DNA from: Batrachochytrium dendrobatidis JAM81
Taxonomy: Eukaryota > Chytridiomycota > Chytridiomycetes > Rhizophydiales
Direction of reading: 5' to 3'
Length of the DNA stretch: 64,000 bases
Assembly: GCF_000203795.2 (NCBI RefSeq)
Contig: NW_006281104.1
Location: 228,278 to 292,277, forward strand
A model generated the notes under the pieces. It searched no databases. It saw nothing but the letters and a program-made list of their open reading frames with translations, and was not told where the DNA came from. Within the stretch, counting starts at the first letter, position 1. Each line of letters starts with the position of its first letter. Below, piece after piece: positions 45,829-57,984 of the stretch. The position numbers were made by a program, and so were the translations under genes.

Positions 45829-48800
45829 ATGTCTGCGACACCTTCCAAACCAATTGAGCAAGAGTTTCCATTCCCATATCAGCCATGGGATATCCAAACT
45901 AAATTCATGCAGAGGTCAGAGCTCATGATAGTATTGTGTTTTGAATGGAATCAGTCATCTGCAAGAGTATAGGCGATTAGAGTCAGCTCATCCAAGCTGC
46001 GTTGCTACTTAAAGATTGCTCCTTATAGTTGTTTTCATGAAGATCACTGACTTGGTATTAAATAGTTTGTACAAAACACTGGATAACAATCATGTAGGAA
46101 TCTATGAATCGCCCACAGGAACCGTAAGTGTATGGTCATCAAATGTACTTTTACAGCCATACTCATGTAAAACAGAGCCTTTGTATTCATCTTGCAGTCA
46201 CTGCTTCTATTCTGATTCAGAATAAATAATGGTTCAGTATTCGTTGTACTTTTCTATTGGGAATTGGCTTTATTACCATTCTCAATTCTTTCAAACGACG
46301 ACCATTGTATAGTACAATCAAATTATAGTTTTAAACTGGAATGATTTTTTGGTATAACCATACGTTGTACATCCACCAGATTTATTCATTGCAATCCAGA
46401 TATTGGGTTCAACTGCTATCAAACTCTTTGTGTATTCTAAATCAGATATATTCGCGATCTAGTTCAGAAGAACAAAGAATGCAACTGTTGTTTCCATGCC
46501 AATCACCAGGAGACCAACCAACTAAAACACTTGGATGGCACAGTGTTGTCTATTAAACTCCTTAGCAATCATGGCATGAAACTGTTTATTATACTCTGAC
46601 TCCTATTTAGCGTTCCATTTTACGTGAATACAGTAATGATTAGAATGGTTTATCAATACGAATATGCTAACGAGTTGAATATGCTAGGGAAAGTCACTGA
46701 GCATCATCTGTAGTGCGCTTAAATGGCTTAAAGACCGACAAACTGTAACCATTAATGACCTTCTTGCTGAGCAAGATGATCAGCATCTACTTGACAAAAG
46801 CATTAAAGGTATAATGATACAATACATCGAGGCTAACAATGACTAAATATGCTGTCAATAGTTTATTATTTACCGCATCATATTTGCTACATTTAGATGA
46901 GCCAGATTGGGTTATTGCCCATGATCGGGAACGAAGACGAAATGAGATTGCAGACATGATTGAAAAGCAGAAACATGCCAGAGAACAACGGGAGATTCGA
47001 CTGCAACAAATCAGAAATCGCGAGTCTATAGAATCTACCCGATCTACCTTCAAGGTATGTTCATGGTTGCTATTACTACAATTGCTTTATTGAATCATTG
47101 CAATAGTATATCAGTCACATAACTATATTTATTGAATACAACAGCGAAAAGCAGAGTCCAATTTATCAGATTTAGGCTTGCAAGAAAAAGAAAACTTTCT
47201 TGTTGAAGAGTATGATAGTGACGAAAATAGTCCATCGTCCAACTCACTAAACCAGCCATGGTCAGTTTATCTCAATCTGTTGTTGTTTTGTTTACACCTT
47301 GAACAATCGTGCAAAACTGACATGCGAGTATAGGTCTTTACAGTATATTGAAAAAGAGGAAGATTTAAACAAGGATCTAGATGAAATTTTCGAGATTCAG
47401 ATTATTTATTGTGCCAGAACAGTAAGTTCAATTGATTGTTTCCATTGTAGTATTTTTAAAAACTAATCATGTCTTAATTACACCATGAAACACCATCCAT
47501 AAGCATTCTCAAATTGCACAGTTTGTAAACGAAATCAAGAAAACAGCGTATGGAAATATCAAATGTGTTACACTTGGGTCTCGTAAAAATCTCTGTATTA
47601 ATCAGAGTGTGACAAGACTACAATCACTGCATAGAATTAACGACAAATGCCTGGATTTACAAAAAGGTATTTTTAAGCCCAGTTTATTTGCTACATGATG
47701 TTTTTTAGCCCACTACAAACGTAATTTGCGTTTATTAATGTAAATTTATAAAGCAAAAACATCTGCAGATAAATCGTCCAAATCATCTGGCGGATGTCCC
47801 TACCTTACCGAGGATCCAGTGCAAATGGTTACTTTTGATGACACTATCCACGTAAGCGACACAGAGTTTTATTCATTGTGTTGTTTTTAGACTCGACATC
47901 AATGTAACCTTCAATTTAGGCGCGTATTCGTGATATCGAAGAAATTGTTCAAGCAGGAAGAAAGAGTGCTACTTGTCCATACTATGGTGCTCGGCATACA
48001 GCCAAATCATCCGAGGTAATTGCATTTAGATGAAAAAATACTTTTCAGTGTAACACTTATAAACTGTATATCTAGATCATTTGTATACCGTACAACTTGC
48101 TACTTCAACGATCGACAAGAGAATCAATAGGACTTCGCCTTAAAAACAATATTATTATACTAGGCAAGTATACACTTTTTTGCCTGTTAGGTTTGAGTGG
48201 AATTTGCTGTTTATGATGTTTAATCTAATGACTTTTAGTTGATTTTTATTTAACCGTGGAAATTATTACAGATGAAGCGCACAACATTATTGAGTCTGTA
48301 AATTCATTATACAGTCACACCATCTCTCTTGATCAAATACTCGATTGCAAGACTCATCTTTCTAAATATTTTGAAAGGTATAAAAACAGACTGGCTGGTC
48401 GCAACATGGTTTATGTCAAACAATTACTTGTTCTACTTGGTGCGTTTGAACAACTATTTGCAAAACTATCGCCTACAAAATTTGACCATGCATTGCATTG
48501 CAAAAGTCAAGACACGCCCTATAGTGCAGCAAAGTCAGCACAAGAGTCTAATCATGCCATGTCTGTAAGCGAGTTTGTGGACAAGGCTGGAATTGATCAT
48601 TTCAATCTCTTTAAAATTCTCACTTATCTTGAAAACAGTCGTTTACCATTTAAAGTGAGTTTTACTTGTACTTTTTATAATTCTGCAGAAAGCCATCAAG
48701 TTTATAGAAATTGCGAATTCGGTCTACTTATATTGTTTGACATACTTAGCTTTTGGGATTTGCTGTTTCAGAAACTCGTAAAGAAAATAGCGAGACTGCC

Positions 48801-50483
48801 AATTTTATTCCTACAAGTGTATCTCCGCTGTCATTTATGCAGTCGTTTTTGGCATCATTAACCGATCCCGATGTAAATGGACGTATTGTATACAACTACA
48901 GCACAGGTATATTAACAATACGAGTCAAAATAAAGAATCTGAGCATTGTAATGGATAATATATTTTATTTTTGTGGCTAACCGTTGCATTTTGGATTAGA
49001 TCCACACCACTGCGTGTTTAAATATCTGTTGCTAAATCCAGCCGATTGCTTTGCACCTATTTTGAAGCAAGCTCGATCTGTGGTATTTACTGGCGGAACA
49101 ATGTCTCCTATCCATGATTTCATTGAGCAGCTGCTTCCTTCTGTTCAACATGATCGACTTGATGTTTTTTCTTGTGGACATGTCATCAATTCTACGTCAT
49201 TGCTGCCTATATGTGTCTCGCAAGGACCAACTGGATTGGATTTCAATTTTTCTCATGAGAAGCGAGTTGACACAAACATGGTAAACTAAATCTACAACTA
49301 TTACGTTTATATCACATTTAAAGTCAATCTCAACACTAATGCATTTGTATTTTGCATATTTTACTATTGGTGTGCATTTTAGATGGACGAGGCAGGTGCA
49401 GCTATAGCCAATTACAGTAATGTGATTTCGGGCGGTATTGTCGTGTTTTTTGTTTCGTATTCTTATTTGGACGCCATAGTAAAGCAGTGGAAATCAGGTG
49501 GTATATGGACCCGAATATCCAAAAAAAAGAAGGTGGGTTGACTGAATCATTAGTGTGGTATCTTGTCAATATGTAAATGTGATGGACTGATATTTTCAAT
49601 TGTTGGCGATTGGTTCGCTGAACAGATCTTCATTGAGCCCACATCTGTTGGTGAGGTTGATAAAGTGCTGCAAGATTACTCTAGCACTATTAGTAGATCT
49701 CGTCAGACAGATTTCAGCACATCAACACTCACCGGATCTATGCTTTTGGCTGTGGTATCAGGAAAGCTAAGCGAAGGAATCAACTTTGCTGATGATATGG
49801 GACGGTAAGTGGTTGTATTTATTGCATTAGTACAGTCTGCAAATGTTTGTTGATTTCTGGGTTTATTTATTTCAATATATGCACTATATATGGATACATA
49901 GAGCAGTGATTATGGTTGGAATTCCATTTGCCAATATTGCTTCAATAGAACTGCAAGAACGGATGCGCTTTTTTGATGTGCAGGTAAATGTTTTGTACAA
50001 AGTGTAGTTTGTATTGCTTTGATTGGAGATATTATTGATTTGCATGATTTAACACGCATAGGCAAAAGAAACTGGATCGGGCATTACTGGTAAAGAGTAC
50101 TACGAAAACATTTGTATGCGTGCAGTCAATCAGTCTGTAGGCAAGTTTATATGATGTGGTACTATACTTGACTATTTAATAACATTGCAGGCGTATTGTG
50201 CTTTGTAACAGGTCGCGCAATCAGGCACAAGAATGACTATGCAGTCATTATATTTCTAGACATGCGGTTCAAGCGAGACCGTATTGTAGCTAAATTGCCG
50301 GAATGGATCCGTAATTGTGGTTTGACATTCCCGAATCAGTTTGGGCCATCTATTGCCATGATTAGCAAGGTATGAGCCATATTTTTGACTGCGTTTATCA
50401 GATGTGTTTGGTATTCTGACTATTTTATTCTCCATCACTAGTTTTTCAATTCACATAGAAAGCCCACCAACAAAAAAGAATAG
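45829..50483 (+). CDS. CHL1: XPD-like DNA helicase, CHL1/DDX11
   Basis: A gene of about 15 exons. It starts MSATPSKPIEQEFPFPYQPW, matching the FPFPFxPYxIQ start of DDX11. The Walker A box reads ESPTGT|GKSLSIICSALKWL across intron 2. The iron-sulphur domain shows four Cys (NLC, DKC, GGCPY, ATCPY). The DEAH box is formed across a GC-AG intron (48164-48271): IIIL + D|EAHN. Later blocks FTGGTMSP, FSCGHVI, GKLSEGINFADD, GIPFANI and NQSVGRAIRH are the C-terminal helicase motifs. It ends NSHRKPTNKKE. CHL1 is known to promote sister-chromatid cohesion and to process forks and G-quadruplexes. Intron 2 contains a MITE. Confidence 0.95.
46150..46637. mobile_element. MITE copy h, in the Walker A intron of CHL1
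   Basis: The left end TTACAGCCATACTCATGTAA and right end TTTTACGTGAATACAGTAA. The interior matches copies a and i (GTATTCGTTGTACTTT, TTGGGTTCAACTGC). It fills most of the intron that separates the two halves of the P-loop. Confidence 0.8.
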
Positions 50484-50493
50484 CCATTTGAAT

Positions 50494-50862
50494 TTACCAT
50501 TGTATTCATGTAAAACGAAATAATTGGTTTGGAATGGCCGAGTATTCGTTGTACTTTCAATTCTTTCAAACAACGACTATTTTATAATGCAAACTATAAG
50601 TTTAAACTGGATTGTTTGGTACAATTCTACACTGCACAATCACCCAATTCGACTACAATCCAAATGTTGGGTTCAACTGCCATCAAACTCCTGTATTCTA
50701 ATATCAGATACGTTATAGTTCAAGAAAACAAAGAATGCAACTGTTGGTTTGATATCAATCACTAAAAGAACAGAACTTGGATTAGTAAATTTGGTAAAAA
50801 TTATCATTTCGTGAGACCGATTTATTCTATGATTTTTTTTCCACTTTACGTGAATACGACAA
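50494..50862. mobile_element. MITE copy i, between CHL1 and URA3
   Basis: The left end ACCATTGTATTCATGTAAAA and right end CTTTACGTGAATACGAC. Its first ~90 bp are almost identical, in inverted orientation, to the end of copy l at 59880-60283. It starts 10 bp after the CHL1 stop and ends 60 bp before the URA3 ATG. Confidence 0.8.
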
Positions 50863-50922
50863 CACATTACGCCAATTGAGCCGATTGAAGGTCTTGAACA
50901 CTTGCTGATAATTTAAACTAAA

Positions 50923-51780
50923 ATGTCTTTCTTGAGCAGCTCCTACACCCAGCGCATTGCCAACCATTCCAATCCTGCAGCAAAGCGTCTGCTTTTTCTT
51001 ATGGACTCGAAGCAGACCAATCTTTCGATTGCAGCAGATGTGTCTACAAAAGCCGAACTCTTGCATATTGCAGACACTCTTGGTCCATACATTTGCATTC
51101 TCAAAACACATATTGATATTGTCTCCGACTTTGATCAGGACCTCATTGTCCAGCTTGTCGCTCTGTCGAAAAAGCACTCGTTTATGATTTTTGAAGATCG
51201 CAAGTTTGCAGATATTGGCAATACTGTCAAGCTGCAGTATTCCAAAGGGATTTACCATATTGCTGATTGGGCTGATATCACCAATGCTCATCCATTACCT
51301 GGAGAGGGAGTTGTGCATGGATTAAAAGAAGTTGGACTTGGACTGGCTGATGAGACCAATGGAGTGACAAGAGGTTTGTTGCTGATTGCTGAAATGTCAT
51401 CCAAGGGATCGCTGGCTACTGGCTTGTATTCGGATGCTGCAGTGCAAATGGCTTGCAGACACAGAGACTTTGTGTTTGGTTTTATTGGCCAGAATAGACT
51501 TGGATATCACAAGGAATCTACATCGAGTTGTCTAGATGACTTTATCTACATGACACCTGGAGTTGGAATGCCTGAATCTGGCAGTTCCACTATTGATGGC
51601 GATGAACTTGGACAGCAGTATCGAACTCCTCAGCAAGTGATTTTGGACAGCCATTGCGATGTCATTATTGTTGGCCGTGGCATATACGGTAGCAAGAACA
51701 TGGTTGAACGTGCCAAAGCCTTTAAAGAAGCCGGATGGAGTGCATACCAGCAACGCATTCATGCACTGAACAGAGCATGA
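50923..51780 (+). CDS. URA3: Orotidine 5'-phosphate decarboxylase
   Basis: A single-exon frame of 285 residues. The enzyme converts OMP to UMP, the last step of de novo pyrimidine synthesis. The catalytic Asp-Lys-Asp set is in [13 protein letters not shown] (near residue 91). The substrate site includes CILKTHID before it and GRGIYG near the end. The length and the [14 protein letters not shown] and TPGVG blocks are those of monofunctional fungal Ura3. All promoter sequence within 60-430 bp upstream is MITE or the CHL1 end. Confidence 0.98.
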   Translation: MSFLSSSYTQRIANHSNPAAKRLLFLMDSKQTNLSIAADVSTKAELLHIADTLGPYICILKTHIDIVSDFDQDLIVQLVALSKKHSFMIFEDRKFADIGNTVKLQYSKGIYHIADWADITNAHPLPGEGVVHGLKEVGLGLADETNGVTRGLLLIAEMSSKGSLATGLYSDAAVQMACRHRDFVFGFIGQNRLGYHKESTSSCLDDFIYMTPGVGMPESGSSTIDGDELGQQYRTPQQVILDSHCDVIIVGRGIYGSKNMVERAKAFKEAGWSAYQQRIHALNRA

Positions 51781-51898
51781 GCAGAGCATGAGTTGGCTCA
51801 TCCACTACACGTACAATCTAAATAAATAGCTATTTGCTAATCTGTGTATTTCCAAGACTTTATTCTCACATCAGTACTCTACCAATGTGCTATTAGAG

Positions 51899-52873
51899 TT
51901 AATTATTTGCTAAAAGCGATCCTAGCTCTGCGCTGCGTTCGGTAGCACGCTGGACGGCTTCAGCAAAGATGGCTCGAATCTTGTTCCCTTCGAGTGAGTT
52001 GAGTGCTGCCTCGGTGGTACCATTTGGAGATGTGACTTTGCGTCTTAATTCAGCTGGATCCTCGCCTGTATCTGTCAACATGCGACCCGCTCCTAAACAA
52101 GTCTGTGCTGCAAGTCCACGAGCAACATCTGCAGGAAGCCCCAATTTCACTCCTGCGGCTTCGAGGCACTCGACCAACAGGAAAAAATAAGCTGGACCAG
52201 ATCCTAACATGGGTCAAAAAAGCATCAGTTGATCAATCACCAAATATATTTTACACAAAATCAGTGTTCAATACATTGAAATGAACTTACCAGATATGCC
52301 TGTTACGACATCCAACAGAGATTCCTCCTTGACCCAGTAGTTTTGCTTCGATACAGACTTGAGCACAGCAGAAACAATTTCCTTTTGATTGGTGGTGACT
52401 GAAGGAGCTGCATACATACCCGTTGCTCCTTCGACAACCAACGCAGGAGTGTTTGGCATGCATCGCACAATTGCTGGTGACTCGGTCATCCCTTTCTTGG
52501 CTGAACATGTCAACCACTTCAACAAGTTTGAAATGGTAATTCCAGCAGCAATTGACACAATTAATGGCTTGTGAGTCAAGACGGCGTCCGAAATGCCTTC
52601 AGCAACGGATCTCATGACTTGAGGCTTGACAGCAAGAATAAGAACATCGACAGGAGTCGTTTGGCTTTGATTGGTAAACGCAATTGCCTGAGTGTTTGAG
52701 GTGGTGACCTGAACTTTAAACCGTGAAACTAGACGAGCACGAGCTTCGTCCCAGGGTTCTGACACGATAATATTGGATGCGGAAAGACCGGATTTCAACA
52801 GTCCGCCAATAATTGCACCAGCCATATTGCCTCCACCAATAAAGCCAAGACGCAACCCAGTAAAGTCTGTCAT
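51899..52873 (-). CDS. PRO3: Pyrroline-5-carboxylate reductase
   Basis: Two exons (52873-52291 and 52203-51899) join as GISG|SGPAYFF to 295 residues. It reduces P5C to proline with NAD(P)H. The Rossmann start LGFIGGGNMAGAIIGGLL, the block ILAVKPQ, the MPNTPALV segment and the C-terminal GSGPAYFF...TSPNGTTEAAL signature are all present. It is convergent with URA3, the two stops 118 bp apart. Confidence 0.97.
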
Positions 52874-53025
52874 GTTGTAATGCCAAGACTATTGCGAGAA
52901 TTGTTGAGCATCAAACTAAAAATAAAAAGAAGAATCAAGCCAACCCTCAGGCAGTCCCTTCCATCCACGTGTCATGCAATCCATTACCGTTCGAACATGC
53001 AGAGCTTTCTGCTTTATTACACATT

Positions 53026-53188
53026 GGCCGCTGTATTCACGCAAAGCAAACTACATTGATCTCGATGACTGTTGATTTTGCTTTAAAGCAATCGTTGAAT
53101 GCTCGTGTGCTTTCATACTAGACATTGAATGCTTATTATGTACCGAGACTTTTATTTAGTGTTCCATTTTATGTGAATACAATTGTAG
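53026..53188. mobile_element. MITE copy j, short
   Basis: The left end GGCCGCTGTATTCACGCAAA and right end TTTTATGTGAATACAATTG enclose about 160 bp, an internally deleted copy. It lies between PRO3 (5' side) and the RAD18 3' end. Confidence 0.7.
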
Positions 53189-53206
53189 AATAATGTATAC
53201 ATTTTT

Positions 53207-55429
53207 CTACGTGCTTATGTAGGCATCATTGTATGGCTCGTCGCTCCACCTTGTTGGGTCTTCCACAAGCAGATCTTTGGAATTGATGTCGGTATCTTCC
53301 ATATTACTGCTACTGTTTGTATGAGCAACCTGGTTTGTGGTTTCATTCTCATCTACCACTTTTTCATGGTCAGTAGTTTCCATGTCTTTGATTTTGGCCT
53401 TTTTTCGTGCACGCTGAGCTTGAATCTGCTCTACGAGTGAGTCAAACCCACTAGAATATTTTTCCAAATGTGTCTCGACAGCAATCTGATCCTGGGTAGT
53501 CGCATGATGCGTCGCATGAGCTTTAAACGGGGTTGCATGAGAATGTGAATTATTTTTCTTGCTACGCTCCCAATCTACCAACTTTACTCTTAGAGCTACA
53601 TCCGACAAAGGATGCCGTGAATCCAAATTTGCATTATACCGAGTAATCCATTCAGTATGTCGTTCAATAAGTAATTTGCGTGGTCCAGTGGAATTCAAAC
53701 CATCGTCCTACAATTAAACGTATTGACAAATGAGTGTGTCAAATGGTGATATAGGTTTATACATGGCATAATGATGGCAGTATTTACTTTGAGCATTTTT
53801 TTAATCTTTGCGTCGCTTAGCAAACTATAGGGATGATATGGCTTGGGAAGACGTTTAGGGGTGTTGGTGTTCAAAAACGGCGCACTGTCAGCTGGTTGAG
53901 CAGCACCATAAACAGTGTGTGATGAGAGTTTACTTGCTGTTTTGGAAGTGGATAGAAATACACGAGAAGTCGTAGAATGTGTTGGTGACGTGAGAGTCTT
54001 GGACTGGTGCAATGATGACTTGCAGCCATTATCCAAATGTGCATTGAGATGACATACTTTTAATCGATCCGAACATATGGGACACACCACCAAATCATTT
54101 CCTAAAAACAATCGAGTTAGCTTCAAGTCAATCTCATGCATTAAATATTTTGTTTTAATGAACATTTGTCTGTGCTATTTACAGCCGCATTCATGTAAAT
54201 GAAACACTAAAGGTGTTTAATAAACAGCCAATCTCATCAAATGACTGGTATCGCTAAATTACTAAACAATGTTGCATTGTCTGAATTCCTTGACAAAGTT
54301 TACTGATTGTAGCAGCAGAGTCCATCAAACATTCAACTATTGTATACTCCAAAGCAAAATAGAAGCAGCCATTGCAAGATAGTACAGAAAGGGTTCCATC
54401 TACGTGAATACAATTCCAAGACTTGCCTTGTGGTTGGTATTTATCTAGCGTGCTGACATTTGCTGTACCGGATATCAAAATATTAGTGGTCGATGTAGTT
54501 TCTGGTGTGGTAGAATGGTTGACAACTTCAGTTGAAATAGATGATGAAGCACCATCAAAATCTTCAATTGGAGCAACTGTCTGGTTTGGAGATGCTACCT
54601 TGACTTTGCTGAGTTTACAAGATGGTTGCTGAAGTTCATCGTCTGACAGTTTATTACTACTCGTAGAACTCCGTGTCAATCTCTGTCGCTTAGATTTTGA
54701 GTTGGGTGTATACGTAAAATCGGAATCAATATCGTCATTGTATTCACTTGCATCAAAAGAAGTCGATTGTTTTTGAAGTTGACGGGCTGAATGCCTTCGT
54801 GTACTGCATGGCGATGCTGGTAAAGATGGTGTTGTTTTTTGTGATAAATGCAATGATTGTTCCAGTTGAGTAGTGTTGGAAGTATACACCGACTGATTGC
54901 TCGAGCCATTTAATGGCAGTTCGGATGATAAAACCCATTCACCAGCATCGATCTGCATCAGCGGAATCATGTAATTTGATCGAATCTCTTTGTATTGCCA
55001 CACAAGATCGTCCAAAACTTGGGTTCGAATAAGCGAGTTCAAAATTAAAATCATTAGAGTAATGCACATCCAGATGATCGGTTTGTGACAATAGTCAAAG
55101 TATTCAATATCCAGTACAAACTACACCACACCTCGATTGTTTTTGAGGGCATGCAATCCAGTAACATCTTTTCCACAACTTGGACACTGCATCTTTACAA
55201 GCAAACTCTGACGAATACACAGTGAACAGAATGTATGGATGCAAGGCAAGATCATGGCAGCATCAAAAAGTTCCTTGCATATCGGACACCGAAGGGATTC
55301 ATCCATGGCCTTGAAAGGAGTCAGGGAATCTGGCCACTCTTTTAAATCTAACTCTTCCGAGGCATCAAGTGCCAATGCAGTGCGACTTGCATCGCTTTCG
55401 TTTTTGGTATTATGGCTTGAACCATGCAT
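53207..55429 (-). CDS. RAD18: Post-replication repair E3 ubiquitin ligase RAD18
   Basis: Four exons. The ATG at 55429 opens the frame; an upstream TTG extension is not used. A C3HC4 RING (CPICKELF...CIHTFCSLCI...CPSCGKDV) is near residue 50. A Ser-rich linker follows (RSSTSSNKLSDDELQ). Then comes a UBZ4 zinc finger, CPICSDRLKVCHLNAHLDNGC, and a SAP-type segment (KPYHPYSLLSDAKIKKML, LIERHTEWITRYNANLDSRHP). RAD18 with RAD6 monoubiquitinates PCNA at stalled forks. The intron before the UBZ (54102-54426) starts GCAAGT and contains a MITE; the GC donor is the one that keeps the frame into GNDLVVCPIC. The acidic tail ends DEPYNDAYIST. Confidence 0.94.
54178..54414. mobile_element. MITE copy k, in a RAD18 intron
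   Basis: The left end TTTACAGCCGCATTCATGTAA and right end CATCTACGTGAATACAATTCC. About 240 bp. It lies 12 bp from the GC donor (in gene orientation) of the RAD18 intron before the UBZ exon. Confidence 0.75.
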
Positions 55430-55768
55430 GACAACTTTGAGGTTGACTATCAAACATGACTTGTTCGTCAGCTTCCAATTCTCACCCTCAGGAATTTAAC
55501 CTGGATTCAAATGGCATGATTTCTTGCATTGATACAATCGCTCTATATAATCACAATTTCATCTGTCGAATGAATTACACGGCCAGAAATGAGCAAGACT
55601 CCATGTTAGAGTATCATGGCAATAAAACTATTGTTGAATCTCGACTATTCCCCCCTTTTTACATCCAGTTGTTTTGTTATATCACAGCTCAAATCAGTAT
55701 ACAAGATGTTAATGTAGTGCATTTCTTGTGAAAGTTGAAACATTCGCGACCAAGAGGTTGTGATGATT
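55430..55768. other. Intergenic, RAD18 promoter side
   Basis: A plus-strand 91-codon open stretch (55456-55731) has no recognisable domain and no coding bias. I do not call it. Confidence 0.5.
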
Positions 55769-57828
55769 TTAAAGGCTCTGAGCATAGGCAATCAGAGAAC
55801 GAGTGGGACGGCCAGTCATACCCTTGGCAAGATATCCAGAGGCTCCAGATTGTTCCATAACACCAGCAATGTCTAAAAATATTAATTTATTAGCAAAGTT
55901 GTATCTCAAACCAAAACAGATACATGACTTACCAACGTGCGCATAATCAAGAGCAAGTTTTGCAGGTTCGTCACTTCCTTCAGCAGTAGGAATAGTAGGC
56001 ACGAATTCTTTAAGGAAAATGGCAGCAGTGCACGAGCCACCAGTACGTCCCTGTGTAGTCAATGCATCAGTTTAATCCGAGTCAACTTGGTATCAATTGT
56101 CACAAATACAATGTAAACTTACACCAACGTTCTTGAGATCAGCAACGTGACTAGAGATTTGCTTCTTATACTTTTCAGAAAGAGGCATGCGCCAGAATGG
56201 ATCGCCAGACTTTTCACCGGCAGCCTCGAGTTTCTTCCACAGATCGTCAGAGCTTGAAAACACACCAGCAAAGGGGAATCCAAGAGCAACGACCATAGCA
56301 CCAGTCAGAGTAGACAGTTCAACGAGCGAGTGGGGTTTGAAAGTAGTGGATGCGTAGTAGATGGCATCTGCAAGGATCAGACGACCCTCGGCATCAGTGT
56401 TGTCAACCTCGATGGTTTTTCCATTCATGGCAATCACAACGTCGCCAGGTTTAGTAGCACGGCCGCTAGGCATGTTTTCGGTCAAAGGAATAACGGTACA
56501 GAGATTGATGGGCACACCGAGTTTAGCAATGCCCCACGTGGCACCAAGAACACAGGCAGCACCGCCCATATCACCCTTCATCAAAGCCATATCGGTAGGG
56601 GGCTTCAACGAGATACCACCCGAGTCAAAGGTAACACCTTGATAATGTATCCAGATTAGAAGAGTGTGCACAATTGAATAAACAGTCAGTACTAGAGTGA
56701 GCAGCATAATGACACCAACGTAACAAGCAAAAACAAGACTTGAGTCTACTTACCCTTTCCCACAAAGGCAAGAGGCTTTGTACCAGCAACACCGCCATTA
56801 TAATGAACTTCCAAGAGTTTAGGAGGTTGCTCTGAGCCACGCGAAACAGACAGGAACGATCCCATCTTTTTCTCTTCCATAAAGTCAGAGTTTCGCACAG
56901 TGACAGTAACATTTGGAATTCCCTTGAAGATCTCGACAGCATTGTTGGAGAAAATGGTGGGAGTCATGTAATTGGCAGGTGTTTCCATGAAATGGCGAGC
57001 ATAGTTTTGGGCTAAACGATTTAGGATTGAACAAGATTCAGCGTGTCGATATGGACTAGAACATGGATTCAAAATGCGGGTCACTTACATTGAGCCAGAA
57101 CACTGCCAACGTGCCATTCGTCCTTTTCGAATGCACCTTCCATGGCAGAAACAGTGACAGGAGAAGCCTTGTTGTCTGCACCCTTGAGTTCGTCGTATGC
57201 ATAAGTGGATAAATGGGCACCCTCAGAAGTGCCTATGCAACAAGAATGAATATTATGCAACCTTTAGATCCAGCCAACAAACGACTACTTTACCAACACC
57301 ATGACCAAGATGATCAAACTTGACTTTGAGATCCTGTTTCTTGCCCAACAGATGCAAGGCATTGATGGCAGATGCAGCCTGGTTTCATTGGATAAATGTT
57401 GAATATGAAATGGTAGAAAACAGTAATAAACATGCGATCGACTTACAGCCAAACGGGCCGTTTCAGCAGAAGCCTGAACATCAGTACAAGGCTTGCCAAG
57501 ACCAACCACTCCAACGATTGGAGCATCAATGCCTGGAACACCAAACAGTCTGCACAGGATTCAGTTTATCATCAAGATCTCATTACATGATCAAGTAACT
57601 TACAGACGAACTTCTTGAGCTTTTCCTAGAAAGTTGGACGCAGCCAATTGAGATTGAATTCCAGCCAGTGCAGACGCAGGCAATGATTTAGAGAACACAG
57701 TGGGAGCTGCAGCATTAGCAGTTTCGTGAGCCTAATTCATGGTCAAATGTAAGCGAAATACTTGATACATGACAGCAATCCATACTTACGCCATACACAA
57801 CAGCTTGAGCAATAGTACGTTGAGCCAT
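55769..57828 (-). CDS. Leucine aminopeptidase, M17 family
   Basis: About eight exons; start ATG 57828 (MAQRTIAQAVVYG). It removes N-terminal residues from peptides in the cytosol using two metal ions. The catalytic half is clear: GVTFDSGGISLKP with metal ligands, GDMGGAA, NMPSGRATKPGD and the family signature NTDAEGRL, then LVELSTLTGAM. The last exons carry GRTGGSCTAAIFLKEFVP and end RSLIAYAQSL. The N-terminal half (VVGLGKP block) is broken into short exons. Length and motifs fit the hexameric M17 family. Confidence 0.94.
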
Positions 57829-57984
57829 TCTTAAAACAGTCGACATGAATTTATCAAGAAAAGAACAAGCACACATGACTTGGATCTAGACTTTACTGCT
57901 GAATTCATGCCATTCAAGAGTGCATCTTGCCATTAACAATTTCGTATTCTTTCCATTTTATTGTGTTTTGGTTGCTTTATAATC
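57829..57984. promoter_or_regulatory. Bidirectional promoter region, LAP and SRRM1
   Basis: Only 156 bp separate the two divergent start codons. The sequence is T-rich toward SRRM1. No specific element is identified. Confidence 0.5.

Noticed and set aside
49402..49599. Minus-strand frames within CHL1, URA3, SRRM1 and the large coiled-coil gene
   Set aside because: They are mirror frames of well-supported coding exons.
55456..55731. A 91-codon frame upstream of RAD18
   Set aside because: Composition like non-coding DNA, and no motif.
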